A DNA stretch of 64,000 nt from Lonepinella koalarum (lineage in GTDB: Bacteria > Pseudomonadota > Gammaproteobacteria > Enterobacterales > Pasteurellaceae). The position numbers and the translations under genes are program-made. The stretch is taken from positions 248,001 through 312,000 of the forward strand of contig NZ_SRHX01000001.1 of the NCBI RefSeq assembly GCF_004565475.1, in the 5' to 3' direction. The notes below the pieces were generated by a model that was not told where the DNA came from, ran no database searches, and saw only the letters and a list, made by a program, of their open reading frames with translations. This document shows, in pieces, positions 47,415-56,493 of the stretch (its first letter is position 1; the number at the start of each line of letters is the position of its first letter).

Positions 47415-47514
47415 TATCGGCGGCGGAGCAAAAAGTGCCTATTGGCGACAATTGTTGGCGGATATAACAGGAAAAACGAGCGAAGTTTGCGGAGATTTAT
47501 CGGCGATTAAAGGG
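47415..47514 (+). pseudogene. xylB: xylB fossil (C-terminal pieces joined by a deletion)
   Basis: Reads IGGGAKSAYWRQLLADITGK exactly as in intact XylB, then jumps at GGAAAAACGAGC into DNA matching the xylB 3' end (GCGAAGTTTG-GGAGATTTATCGGCG). In intact xylB the two pieces lie 167 bases apart, each carrying GAAAAAC (37173, 37340), so a deletion between these repeats explains it. No other xylB sequence is present. The rest of the 461-base gap (47190-47650) holds the regulatory sites listed and otherwise nothing I recognise. Confidence 0.85.
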
Positions 47515-47650
47515 AATATAATCTAGATGCCATGCAGATGAATATTTTGGAAATTAATCAAACAGATATAAATTTTTTACACTATTTACTAATCAAGGTA
47601 CAATTATCTGAATTCATTTTCCAACATATTCATCTTCATAGGATAAAATA

Positions 47651-48163
47651 ATGAGATTATTCACGTCTTTAATTGTTATGACTTTATCTGCCTTTGTTGC
47701 CATACAGGTAAGTGCTAACACTACTCAAACTGCCTCTAAAACAACTTCTACCAATAGTAAACAACGTGAAGTAAGCAAAGAAACCTTGTTAAAACGGTTT
47801 ACCCAATCTGTTTCAATACAATATCTTGGAGCAGGTTCGGGTGTAAGTTCAGACCAACAACCTACAGTAGAATTTAAATATCGCTTGAAAAATGTAGGTA
47901 AAGAAGCAATTAAAACCGTACACTGGGTATCACAATTTACCAATAACGGACAGGCTGTATTAAATTTAGATGCACCAGTTAATTTTAATAAAAATGGTTT
48001 GAAAGCTGGTCAGGAAGTTGAAATGGCTCTACCTATTGCTGTGGCACAATTGCCTGCTGACTTTATACAAGCAACCCAAGCAAAAGACGCTCATTTAATT
48101 CTTTCAAATATTGCCATGAAAATTGTTTATACTGATGGGGCAAGATTAGTCGTAAACAAATAA
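47651..48163 (+). CDS. Secreted protein of unknown function
   Basis: 170 aa. Signal peptide MRLFTSLIVMTLSAFVAIQV to about SANA-like cut (VSA-NT). The mature start is rich in Thr/Ser/Lys (TQTASKTTSTNSKQ), then a probable beta-sandwich (TVEFKYRLKNVGKEAIKTVH, GLKAGQEVEMALPIAVAQLP). I do not recognise a family. AGGATAAA precedes ATG 47651. Its stop abuts the rsmJ stop with no spacer, and it stands alone. Confidence 0.7.
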   Translation: MRLFTSLIVMTLSAFVAIQVSANTTQTASKTTSTNSKQREVSKETLLKRFTQSVSIQYLGAGSGVSSDQQPTVEFKYRLKNVGKEAIKTVHWVSQFTNNGQAVLNLDAPVNFNKNGLKAGQEVEMALPIAVAQLPADFIQATQAKDAHLILSNIAMKIVYTDGARLVVNK

Positions 48164-48919
48164 TCAGTGTGTGGCAAGATACACATCAAAGCGGTGATTT
48201 TTGGTTTCTCGGCTAAACTGCGGTGCTTTTTGGGCGAGAAATTCAGCATAGTCGGGACGTTTCACCACCACACGTTTTTGTGCTAATTGCAAGGCTGGGG
48301 CAAGCAACTGGTCGGCATCTTCATCCGCTCCCACAAGGTGTTGAAACAGACGCATTTCTTTTTTGACCAAAGCAGATTTCTGTTTATGGGGATACATAGG
48401 ATCGAGATAAACCACATCAGCCTTGTGTTGTTTGGGATCCAGTTCGTGAATACTCGACACTGGCAAAAGCTGCAAATTCTGCTGTAATAGATTGCCAATT
48501 TCAGGATCAAGATAGGCACGACGTAAACCATCTTGTAACAATAAGCGTACCACAGGATGACGTTCTACCAGACGAACTTGACAGCCAATACAGGCTAACA
48601 CAAAGGCATCTCGTCCTAAACCAGCCGTAGCATCTATTACGGTTGGTAATTCACCGCTTTTTACACCAACCGCTTTAGCAATGGCTTCACCCCGTCCACC
48701 ACCAAATTTACGGCGGTGTGCCATGGAGCCATTCACAAAATCCACAAATACCGCACCAAGTTTCGGTTCGTCTAATTTACGTAATTCCAACCGCACTTCA
48801 TCATTCATTGACGTTTGCACTAACGCCAACGGGCTGCCGGGGATGTGAATTAACCCTTGTTTAGCACAAAGTAAGGTGAAACAATCTGAATTTTCAGTTT
48901 CACAAATCAGTTGAATCAT
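48164..48919 (-). CDS. rsmJ: 16S rRNA (guanine-1516-N2)-methyltransferase
   Basis: 251 aa. SAM-binding motif [20 protein letters not shown], acidic loop [10 protein letters not shown], catalytic-type motif [20 protein letters not shown]. This DPMYPH wording is specific to RsmJ (YhiQ). Modifies small-subunit rRNA. Its ATG overlaps the fieF stop by 4 bases. Confidence 0.92.
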   Translation of the reverse strand: MIQLICETENSDCFTLLCAKQGLIHIPGSPLALVQTSMNDEVRLELRKLDEPKLGAVFVDFVNGSMAHRRKFGGGRGEAIAKAVGVKSGELPTVIDATAGLGRDAFVLACIGCQVRLVERHPVVRLLLQDGLRRAYLDPEIGNLLQQNLQLLPVSSIHELDPKQHKADVVYLDPMYPHKQKSALVKKEMRLFQHLVGADEDADQLLAPALQLAQKRVVVKRPDYAEFLAQKAPQFSRETKNHRFDVYLATH

Positions 48920-49815
48920 ATTAAGCCCCGAGCCCTTTCTAAATCCACAATAGATTTCGGTTCTTGGTGAATCATAATCTCCGCATTAGGGAACATGACA
49001 AGAATTTTTGCTTCTAATTCATCGGTAATTCGATGGGCTTGAAATAAGGTTAAGCTGTCATCTAACTCCAAATGTAACTGAATAAACCGCACCGCACCGG
49101 CTCGACGAGTACAAATACTATGAATGCCGAGAATATTACGATGTTGTTCTGCCATGACTTTAATCTGGTCGATTTCTTCCTGTGGCAAAGCCTTATCCAG
49201 TAAAATCTGCAACGCATCCCACGCCATTTTAAAGGCATTATAGGCAATATAAAGTGCAATCCCAATCGCAAAAATCGCATCCGCATAAATAAAACCGTAC
49301 ATATTTAACAACATTGCTACAAGAATGGCTACGTTCATTAATAAGTCGGTTTGATAATGCAAACAGTCCGCTTGAATGGCAGGGCTTTCGGTCAGTTTAA
49401 TCACTTTTTTCTGATAACCTACTAAGGCAGCAGTAAAGGCAATGGAGATAATACTGACACAAATCCCCATTTCTGAGTTATCAATAAATTGCGGATTGGT
49501 TAATTTGTGGATACCTTGCAACAGCAGAAACACTGCTGAACCGGCAATAAACGCACTTTGTGCTAAGGCGGCCAATGATTCTGCTTTACCATGTCCAAAT
49601 GCATGATTATGATCGGGCGGTAACAGGGCAAAACGCAATACTAAAATACTAGTGATTGACGCAAATAAATCCACCACGGAATCAGTCATGGCGGCTAAAA
49701 TCGCAATGGATCCCGTTTGCCACCAAGCAAAGGCTTTAATTAAAATCAGCATGCTCGCCACAGCAATGGCAAGCTGGCTGGCACGTTTTACAAATTTAGC
49801 GTAATTTTCTTCCAT
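48916..49815 (-). CDS. fieF: Cation diffusion facilitator (FieF-like)
   Basis: 299 aa, six spans then a cytoplasmic domain. Metal-site acids in [13 protein letters not shown] and histidine/aspartate in [32 protein letters not shown] loop; the C-terminal part binds metal ([20 protein letters not shown]). Exports Fe2+/Zn2+ in exchange for protons. Between trmA and rsmJ, spaced 1 base from trmA. Confidence 0.9.
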   Translation of the reverse strand: MEENYAKFVKRASQLAIAVASMLILIKAFAWWQTGSIAILAAMTDSVVDLFASITSILVLRFALLPPDHNHAFGHGKAESLAALAQSAFIAGSAVFLLLQGIHKLTNPQFIDNSEMGICVSIISIAFTAALVGYQKKVIKLTESPAIQADCLHYQTDLLMNVAILVAMLLNMYGFIYADAIFAIGIALYIAYNAFKMAWDALQILLDKALPQEEIDQIKVMAEQHRNILGIHSICTRRAGAVRFIQLHLELDDSLTLFQAHRITDELEAKILVMFPNAEIMIHQEPKSIVDLERARGLI

Positions 49816-49816
49816 A

Positions 49817-50908
49817 TTATTTTCTCACTAACCACACACCTGCTTCCATATGCTCGGTGTAAGGGAATTGATCGAACAAGGCAGCTCGCTCAATACGATG
49901 GGTTTGGTTTAAGGTTTGCAAATTATCACATAAGGTATGCGGATTGCACGAAATATACAAAATCCGATCATAATGTTGCACCAATTTTAGGATATCTGCA
50001 TCAAGCCCAGCACGTGGTGGATCCACAAAAATCGTATTGCATTGATAGGCGTTCAAATCAATGCCTTTCAAGCGATTAAATTCACGTACACCATTTATGG
50101 CTTGAGTAAATTCTTCCGCTGACATGCGGATAATCTGCAAATTATCAATGTGATTGGCCTTAATATTAAACTGTGCCGCACTCACTGACGGTTTGGCAAT
50201 TTCGGTAGCTAATACTTGACGAAAATTCTGTGCCAACGCCACCGAAAAATTGCCGTTACCACAATAAAGCTCAAGTAAATCTCCTTGGCTATTTTGTGTA
50301 CAATCCACCGTCCATTCCAACATCTTGCAATTTACTTTCGCATTCGGTTGAGTAAAACTGTTTTCCACCTGACGATAGACATAATTTTTACCGTTAATCG
50401 GTAATATTTCATCTACATAATCTTGGTCTAAACAAATTTTTTGCTTGGACGCTCGCCCAATAATTTGTACCGAAAACCCTTGATTTTCCAACCGCAGTTT
50501 GAGCTGTTTTGCTTGTTCAACCCAGTGTTCATCAAGATTTTTGTGATACAACAGGCTCACGATAATCTGTCCGCTTAAGGTGCTTAAATAATCAATTTGA
50601 AACAACCGATTTCGCAACACATCTTGCTGTTTTAATAACGGCAATAGGCTTTGCATCATCTGATTAATCAGCTCACTAGCGATAGGAAAACTGTCCACCC
50701 GATAACGCTTTTTGCTTTCTTGATCGAACATAATATGATAAAGATCATCCCCATCATGCCACACCCGAAATTCTGCTCGCATGCGGAAATGTTGCGTAGG
50801 CGAAGCGAATACCGCTAATTTTGGTGCATTAAAAGGGGCAAAAAGTGCGGTGAGTTTTTCGCACTTTTCGGAGAGTAAGTTATCGTATTGTTCAGTGGGT
50901 AAGTTCAT
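49817..50908 (-). CDS. trmA: tRNA (uracil-54-C5)-methyltransferase
   Basis: 363 aa. Makes ribothymidine-54 in tRNA. SAM site [29 protein letters not shown]; catalytic Cys in [16 protein letters not shown]; final base Glu in [15 protein letters not shown]. No iron-sulfur cysteines, unlike RlmC/RlmD. Length matches E. coli TrmA (366). First of three coupled genes trmA-fieF-rsmJ. Confidence 0.94.
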   Translation of the reverse strand: MNLPTEQYDNLLSEKCEKLTALFAPFNAPKLAVFASPTQHFRMRAEFRVWHDGDDLYHIMFDQESKKRYRVDSFPIASELINQMMQSLLPLLKQQDVLRNRLFQIDYLSTLSGQIIVSLLYHKNLDEHWVEQAKQLKLRLENQGFSVQIIGRASKQKICLDQDYVDEILPINGKNYVYRQVENSFTQPNAKVNCKMLEWTVDCTQNSQGDLLELYCGNGNFSVALAQNFRQVLATEIAKPSVSAAQFNIKANHIDNLQIIRMSAEEFTQAINGVREFNRLKGIDLNAYQCNTIFVDPPRAGLDADILKLVQHYDRILYISCNPHTLCDNLQTLNQTHRIERAALFDQFPYTEHMEAGVWLVRK

Positions 50909-51116
50909 TTATCGGTTAATTAAATAGCGTAAAAATATTGGCAAGATTCTAGCATAAAATAACCTTTAAATATATTGTATCGGCAGGTTCACCAGATTTT
51001 CTGTTTATCCCAAACCCATTTATCAAAGGGAAAGATTGATCAACAAAAATAAATTATACAGTATTGACTAGTTAAAAAATCAATGTTAATTTAATCAGTA
51101 TATTGATTGGGATAGA

Positions 51117-51947
51117 ATGAGAAAAACAATGAGCCTAAAAGTTTTTGAACAACAAGAAATCCGTTCCCACTGGGATGAAAATCAAGAAAAATGGTACTTT
51201 TCCGTGATTGATGTGGTGGCAGTTTTGACTGAAAGCCAAAATCCAAGACGTTATTGGAGCGACTTGAAAATCAAGCTACAAAAAGAAGGGAGCGAACTGT
51301 ACGAAAAAATCGTACAGTTGAAAATGCAATCCCCAGACGGCAAAATGCGTTTAACCGATGTCGCCGATACGGAGCAAATATTCCGCTTAATTCAATCCAT
51401 TCCATCCCCTAAAGCCGAGCCATTTAAGTTGTGGTTAGCCCAAGTGGGACGTGAACGATTAGATGAACTGCAAGATCCTGAACTCACTATTGAACGAGCG
51501 TTGCGAGATTACCAACGGCTAGGCTATTCAGACGATTGGATTAACCAACGTCTAAAAAGCATTGAAATCCGCAAAGAACTCACGGATGAATGGAAACGCA
51601 CAGGCGTGCAGGAAGGGCAACAATTCGCCGTTCTCACCAATATTTTAACCAAGGCATGGAGCGGTAAAACAGTGAAAGAATACAAACAGCACAAGGGGCT
51701 AAAAAAAGAAAACTTGCGTGATAATATGACCAATACCGAACTGATTTTAAATATGCTTGCCGAAGCATCTGCCAAAGATATTTCACATGCAATCAACCCT
51801 GAAAATTTTGAACAAAATAAACAAGTGGCTCAACAAGGCGGTGAAGTAGCACACACCGCTAGAGTGGCATTGGAACAACGCACTGGGCAAAAAGTGGTGA
51901 GTGAGCTATCAGCGAAACAGTTGAGAATTGGTAAGGAAAAATCGTGA
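51117..51947 (+). CDS. BRO-N domain protein (phage antirepressor-like)
   Basis: 276 aa. BRO-N part (residues 5-110): WYFSVIDVVAVLTESQNPRR, TDVADTEQIFRLIQSIPSPK, FKLWLAQVGRERLDE. C-terminal part: LGYSDDWINQRLKSIEIRKE, LTDEWKRTGVQEGQQFAVLT, KGLKKENLRDNMTNTELILN. Such proteins come from phages and mobile DNA and bind nucleic acid; this long form is often found alone in chromosomes. A 208-base gap upstream holds nothing I recognise. Role unknown. Confidence 0.75.
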   Translation: MRKTMSLKVFEQQEIRSHWDENQEKWYFSVIDVVAVLTESQNPRRYWSDLKIKLQKEGSELYEKIVQLKMQSPDGKMRLTDVADTEQIFRLIQSIPSPKAEPFKLWLAQVGRERLDELQDPELTIERALRDYQRLGYSDDWINQRLKSIEIRKELTDEWKRTGVQEGQQFAVLTNILTKAWSGKTVKEYKQHKGLKKENLRDNMTNTELILNMLAEASAKDISHAINPENFEQNKQVAQQGGEVAHTARVALEQRTGQKVVSELSAKQLRIGKEKS

Positions 51948-52016
51948 AAAAGTACCGCACATTCTTTTCAATCTCCAAAATGTACGGCAAGTGTTTATAA
52001 CAGTTATTGTTTTTTC

Positions 52017-52730
52017 TTAAAATAGTCCACGATATAATAACGCTGCCAACACAGCACCAATTATCGGACCACAAACAGGTACCCAAGCATAATCAAAATG
52101 AGATGATCCTTTATTTTTAATCGGTACAATAGCGTGAACTAAACGTGGCATAAAATCACGAGCAGGATTAATGGCATAACCTGTTAATCCACCAAATGAC
52201 ATTACACCACCAGCAACACCAGCAAAAACAAAAAACATTGCTACACCATTAGCTGGTTGTTGATGTCCTAATGCAAAAAGAATAAATAATAATGAAAAAG
52301 TAGCCATAATTTCAGATAATAAATTACGCCAAGGGTTGGAATTAGACGCAATAGTTGCAAAGGAACCTAACTGGCTATTTTGATCGCTTTCTTCATCTAG
52401 GTGATCCTTAAATAGTTGCCATATAATTAACCCACCAATAAATGCACCAATAAATTGAGCAATAATATAACCTAAAACTAACTCTGTGGGAAAACGTCCG
52501 ACTGCCCAAAAACCAATAGTGACAGCTGGATTAACATGAGCTCCTGTTAATGGACCAAAAATAACGGCGATGGAGACCATTGAAAGCCCCCAGCCGCAAG
52601 CGGCGACAATACCTCCACTTCCAAACATCCCCGATTTTTTCAAGGAAATATTCGCACATACACCTAATCCTAAAACCATAAAGAAAGCTGTACCAACGAG
52701 TTCTCCTAAATAAAGATTAATGTTTTCCAT
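52017..52730 (-). CDS. Aquaporin / glycerol facilitator-type channel (MIP family)
   Basis: 237 aa, six spans with two half-helices. NPA boxes in TGAHVNPAVTIGFWAVGR and GYAINPARDFMPRLV; Asp after the second NPAR points to the glycerol-type (GlpF) group. Starts MENINLYLGELVGTAFFMVL. Last gene of the leftward L-threonate region, after the broken cyclase gene; may let small polyols pass. Confidence 0.88.
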   Translation of the reverse strand: MENINLYLGELVGTAFFMVLGLGVCANISLKKSGMFGSGGIVAACGWGLSMVSIAVIFGPLTGAHVNPAVTIGFWAVGRFPTELVLGYIIAQFIGAFIGGLIIWQLFKDHLDEESDQNSQLGSFATIASNSNPWRNLLSEIMATFSLLFILFALGHQQPANGVAMFFVFAGVAGGVMSFGGLTGYAINPARDFMPRLVHAIVPIKNKGSSHFDYAWVPVCGPIIGAVLAALLYRGLF

Positions 52731-52754
52731 ACTATGATTCCTTAAATATTAGGA

Positions 52755-52782
52755 CGAGTAGGTTGTTAATACTACCTACTCG
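52755..52782 (-). repeat. Hairpin between cyclase gene and aquaporin gene
   Basis: CGAGTAGGT / ACCTACTCG, perfect 9-base arms, 10-base loop, no T-run. Intercistronic. Confidence 0.5.
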
Positions 52783-52793
52783 CTTAAGAGCAT

Positions 52794-53480
52794 TTATTCG
52801 AGTTCAACGATACAAGTCACCTGGCTTGAATCTAAACCCGCAATCCGCCAAGGTGCATTGAAAAATTGTTTAATTTTGGCATTTTGGGGTAACTCAGCAA
52901 GGTGCATATCTTCAATAACTGTTGTGAAACGCCCAGTGTAATAACCTAAAATGGCACGATGGCAATTCTTTGGATTTTCAGCGTCTGGTACTCGAGAAGA
53001 CGGTGAGCCAAGAGCAATAAAGTCAATACCAACACCTTTAAGATTAGTAAAATTATCTGAAAGATATTGTCCCGCACTGGTTGCAATATAAGGTCCTTCA
53101 TTTTGATAAATTAATGGATTACTCTCCCGATATTGTTCAAATCCAGTACGGAAGAAAGCAAAAGATACTTGGGATAAAATCTCCGCATAAGGTTCAAGAT
53201 CTTCTTTGGTAATACCTTCAGCTTCACCCTTTGGAATTTCCAGTAAAGCGACTTTTTGATGGCAAAAATATTATAATGAAAGTTCGTTGATGCTTAGTCC
53301 ATCTTTTACAAAATGGCGTGGAGCATCCATATGTGTTCCACAATGGTTTGGCAGCTTGGTAAGTAAGCTACTGAAAGGACAATCTTCTGTCACATCGGTA
53401 CAACGAGTGACTTCCACAGTGGGTTCACCAGGCCACGCTAGATCTTTTGGATCAAGTAAGTGCGATAGATACATAAACAT
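52794..53480 (-). pseudogene. Cyclase-family protein (kynurenine formamidase-like) with in-frame stop
   Basis: One continuous frame of 228 codons broken only by TAA at 53271-53273. Before it: MFMYLSHLLDPKDLAWPGEP, LPNHCGTHMDAPRHFVKDG with the metal-binding HxGTHxDxPxHF motif. After it: YFCHQKVALLEIPKGEAEGI, GVGIDFIALGSPSSRVPD, HLAELPQNAKIKQFFNAPWR, FNAPWRIAGLDSSQ. No frameshift was found. The family hydrolyses amides or lactones. A single nonsense change is the simplest cause. It lies between gntP and the channel gene. Confidence 0.8.
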
Positions 53481-53572
53481 AGTTTTCTCCTTGTATGATT
53501 ATGGTTAGTTAAAAAGTGACTTATAGATAAATCAATGAGCTAAATCAAGTAACTCATCTCATTTATTTATTA

Positions 53573-54925
53573 TTAAACAACAACCCAAATCAAACTCACT
53601 AAGCCAAAAGCAATACAGCCATAAATAGTGGTGAGTATGCTCCATGTTTTTAAGCCTTGGGAAACTGAAATACCAAAGAATTTTGTCCATACCCAGAATA
53701 GGCTGTCATTGACGTGAGATAAGGTCATTGAGCCTGCACCAACGGCGGAAGTAATTAAGGCAATATGAATACCGTCATAACCTGCGGATGTAATCATTGG
53801 AGCAAGGATAGTCGTGGTCGTAATTGTTGCAACCGTGGCAGAGCCTTGAGCTGCACGTAATAGGGCAGATAAAATAAAACCCAGAGCGAGAACATGTAAT
53901 CCAGTACTGGATAATACATCGGAAAGTGCTTTGCCTACGCCACTCGCATCTAATACCTTACCGAACATACCGCCAGCCCCTGTGATTAAAATAATCCCAG
54001 CAATTGGAGCTAAAGCAGAATTTAAAATTTCTTCTACTTTTTCTTTATTCCAACCACGGCGGAAACCTAATACATAAGAAGACAGACATACCGCTAACAA
54101 TAATGCAAACGGTGAACTACCGACCATGCTAAAAATTTGGCGAATGATATTTTCTTTTGGTAAGGTTGTCGCCGTGATTGTGCCTGACATAATTAACACT
54201 AAAGGAAAGGCAATCATGGATAAAACCGTTGCAAATTTTGGCAAACCACTCGCATTTTGAGATAATTGCTTTTGATATTGCAGTAAATCAGTAGATGTTG
54301 GAATTTCGACAAAATGACGTTTGGTAAAAAATGGAATAAACACTTGACCAACTAAAAAGGTGGGTAACGCAACGGCTAAACCGACACCTAATACTAAGCC
54401 AATATCTGCATTTAATAATTGTGAACCTGCAACAATCCCCGGATGTGGTGGTAACACAACATGAACCATTAACATGGATAAACCAATTGGTAACGCATAA
54501 GTGAGCATATTGCCACCGATTCGGCGTGCGACACTAAAGATAATCGGTAATAACACAAGGAAACCTACATCTACAAACACAGGGATACCAAAAATAAAAC
54601 CTGTGGCACCTAAAGCAAAGGGGGCATTTTTCTCACCAAATTTATCTAATAGCCAACCAGCTAATACATCAGCTCCATTGGATTTTTCGATAATTTTACC
54701 GAGCATCGCCCCTAGACCGACAATCAACGCTACGCTACCTAGTGTGCCCCCCATCCCTTTCACTAAGGTTGGGATAACATCAGCCATTGGAATGCCTGTA
54801 CTTAATGCTACCGCAATGCTCACAATACCTAACGCCAGAAACGGATGAACTTTGCCTTTAATCATAATAAATAACAAAGCAAAAACACTGGTAACACCAA
54901 TTAAAATAAGAACTTCGTTTGACAT
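53573..54925 (-). CDS. GntP-family permease (probable L-threonate/tetronate importer)
   Basis: 450 aa, 12-14 spans. Family text: KGMGGTLGSVALIVGLGAML, GIPVFVDVGFLVLLPIIFSV, LPPHPGIVAGSQLLNADIGL, ALLRAAQGSATVATITTTTI, VGAGSMTLSHVNDSLFW. GntP carriers import gluconate-like acids with protons. Gene order with otnI-otnC-otnK-ltnD points to a tetronate. A 153-base gap upstream may hold its own promoter. Confidence 0.9.
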   Translation of the reverse strand: MSNEVLILIGVTSVFALLFIMIKGKVHPFLALGIVSIAVALSTGIPMADVIPTLVKGMGGTLGSVALIVGLGAMLGKIIEKSNGADVLAGWLLDKFGEKNAPFALGATGFIFGIPVFVDVGFLVLLPIIFSVARRIGGNMLTYALPIGLSMLMVHVVLPPHPGIVAGSQLLNADIGLVLGVGLAVALPTFLVGQVFIPFFTKRHFVEIPTSTDLLQYQKQLSQNASGLPKFATVLSMIAFPLVLIMSGTITATTLPKENIIRQIFSMVGSSPFALLLAVCLSSYVLGFRRGWNKEKVEEILNSALAPIAGIILITGAGGMFGKVLDASGVGKALSDVLSSTGLHVLALGFILSALLRAAQGSATVATITTTTILAPMITSAGYDGIHIALITSAVGAGSMTLSHVNDSLFWVWTKFFGISVSQGLKTWSILTTIYGCIAFGLVSLIWVVV

Positions 54926-54954
54926 AAAGATTTCCTTTTTTGACTAAACATTCT

Positions 54955-54968
54955 AAAACGAACGTTTT
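54955..54968 (-). promoter_or_regulatory. Palindrome upstream of gntP-type gene
   Basis: AAAACG-AA-CGTTTT, 30 bases before the permease ATG. Shape suggests an operator; no matching regulator identified. Confidence 0.35.
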
Positions 54969-55078
54969 CGATCATATTTGCTTTCAAACCTCAAGATTTC
55001 CGGCAAAACAAACCCTCTCCCCCTGATTTCTCAGGGCGAAAGGATTTTATATAAATAAAAAGTGCGGTGTTTTTTTAG

Positions 55079-55858
55079 CTAGTTTTTATACTTCTCAAAC
55101 CAACCCAATCCCGCCACGGTGTCGCCTCGTGGTTTATATTCACAACCCACATAGTCGTCATAACCAATTTCATCGAGTTTGTCGAAAATATATTGATAAT
55201 TGATTTCCCCTTCATCAGGTTCATGACGATCTGGCACGGAAGCGATTTGAACGTGGGAGAATTTGCCCTTGAGCTTGTCGGTTAAGCGAGCTAAATTGCC
55301 GTCCACATTTTGAGCGTGGAAATAATCCAGTTGCACAAAGACATTATCACGATCGACTTTTTCCACAATGGCTAAGGTGTCAAACTGGCTTTTGAGCAGA
55401 TAATTGGGTTTCACTTCGGGACTTAAGGCTTCAAGGCAAATATTAATGCCGTGCGGTTTGAATTTCTCGGCAGCGTAACGAACATTTTCCACAAAGGTAT
55501 TTTCATAAGCACTGCGATTCTCCCTTTCTGGCACAACCGCTGCCATAATATGTACGGTCGGACATTGTAACGCTAAGGCATATTCCAAGGCTTGGTCAAT
55601 ATCTCGGCGAGCATCGGCTTCACGGTTCGGAATAGCGGCAAGCCCCCATTCGCCGTTTGCCACATCACCTGCACTGGTATTAAACAACACTTGTTTTAAA
55701 CCGTATTGATCTAATTTCGCTTTTAATTCTTCCGCTGGATAGTCATAAGGCCAAAGATATTCAACATATTTAAAACCTGCCTTGGCGGCGGCTTCAAAGC
55801 GATCTAAGAATGGCACTTCATTAAACATCATGGTTAAGTTAGCTGCAAATTTAGGCAT
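55079..55858 (-). CDS. otnI: 2-oxo-tetronate isomerase
   Basis: 259-aa TIM barrel of the hydroxypyruvate-isomerase (YgbM) group: MPKFAANLTMMFNEVPFLDR, GFKYVEYLWPYDYPAE, INICLEALSPEVKPNYLL, VFVQLDYFHAQNVDGNLARL, DDYVGCEYKPRGDT with metal acids. Moves the keto group of a 4-carbon acid between positions 2 and 3. Start at 55858 matches the family; an ATG two codons earlier overlaps the otnC stop (ATGA). Confidence 0.9.
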   Translation of the reverse strand: MPKFAANLTMMFNEVPFLDRFEAAAKAGFKYVEYLWPYDYPAEELKAKLDQYGLKQVLFNTSAGDVANGEWGLAAIPNREADARRDIDQALEYALALQCPTVHIMAAVVPERENRSAYENTFVENVRYAAEKFKPHGINICLEALSPEVKPNYLLKSQFDTLAIVEKVDRDNVFVQLDYFHAQNVDGNLARLTDKLKGKFSHVQIASVPDRHEPDEGEINYQYIFDKLDEIGYDDYVGCEYKPRGDTVAGLGWFEKYKN

Positions 55859-55860
55859 AA

Positions 55861-56493
55861 TCATTTCCCCCTGTTTTCCAAATCTTTCACTTCGTCATCG
55901 GTGAGATAACGAATTTTCTGTCCTTGCAAAATAAATTGTAATTTTGCGGTTTCTTCCAATTCATCGGCGTTGTCGGCGGCATCAAGCAAATCAGAACCTG
56001 TGACCACAATGCCGTGATTAGCCAGCAAAAAGGCTTTGCCTGTTAAAGCTCGCTCGCTTAATTCTCGAGCAATTTCAGGTGAACCGGGGCGATAGTAAGG
56101 GATTACCTGTAATTTTCCAACACGCATCACATAATAAGGCGTGAACGCTTTAATGGCGTTGTCTTGATCCAGATCGTCTAGGCAAGAAAGTGCGGTCAAA
56201 TAAGTGGAATGTAAATGCACAATGGCATTACATTTTGGATTTTGCTGATACAATGCCAAATGAAATACATATTCTTTGGACGGTTTATCGCCTGAAAGCA
56301 CATTGCCTTGCATATCTAATACAGATAAACGATCTGCATCTAATCTCCCCAGCGATGAACCCGTTGGCGTGACCAAAATTCGGTTGTCATCTAACCGCAC
56401 CGATAAATTACCTGCACCGCCTACGCTATACCCACGTTGATAAAAGGATTTTGCCAGTTCAACCAGCTGTTGTTTTTGTTCTAATTCCGTCAT
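55861..56493 (-). CDS. otnC: 3-oxo-tetronate 4-phosphate decarboxylase
   Basis: 210-aa class II aldolase-fold protein. Metal histidines in NAIVHLHSTYLTALSCL and AFLLANHGIVVTGSDLLDAA; phosphate-binding GAGNLSVRLDDNRILVTPTG; catalytic-type Glu in GDKPSKEYVFH. Converts 3-oxo-tetronate 4-phosphate to dihydroxyacetone phosphate and CO2. Overlaps otnK by 4 bases. FucA resembles it, but this position and the otnK link fix the call. Confidence 0.91.
   Translation of the reverse strand: MTELEQKQQLVELAKSFYQRGYSVGGAGNLSVRLDDNRILVTPTGSSLGRLDADRLSVLDMQGNVLSGDKPSKEYVFHLALYQQNPKCNAIVHLHSTYLTALSCLDDLDQDNAIKAFTPYYVMRVGKLQVIPYYRPGSPEIARELSERALTGKAFLLANHGIVVTGSDLLDAADNADELEETAKLQFILQGQKIRYLTDDEVKDLENRGK

Noticed and set aside
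53271-53273. Programmed readthrough or selenocysteine-type recoding at the cyclase stop
   Set aside because: The stop is TAA, not TGA, and no special downstream structure is visible; a nonsense change is simpler.
55861-56493. Reading otnC as the missing fucA for the fucose locus
   Set aside because: The folds are alike, but gene coupling with otnK and otnI and the matching Haemophilus order fix it as the oxo-tetronate phosphate decarboxylase.
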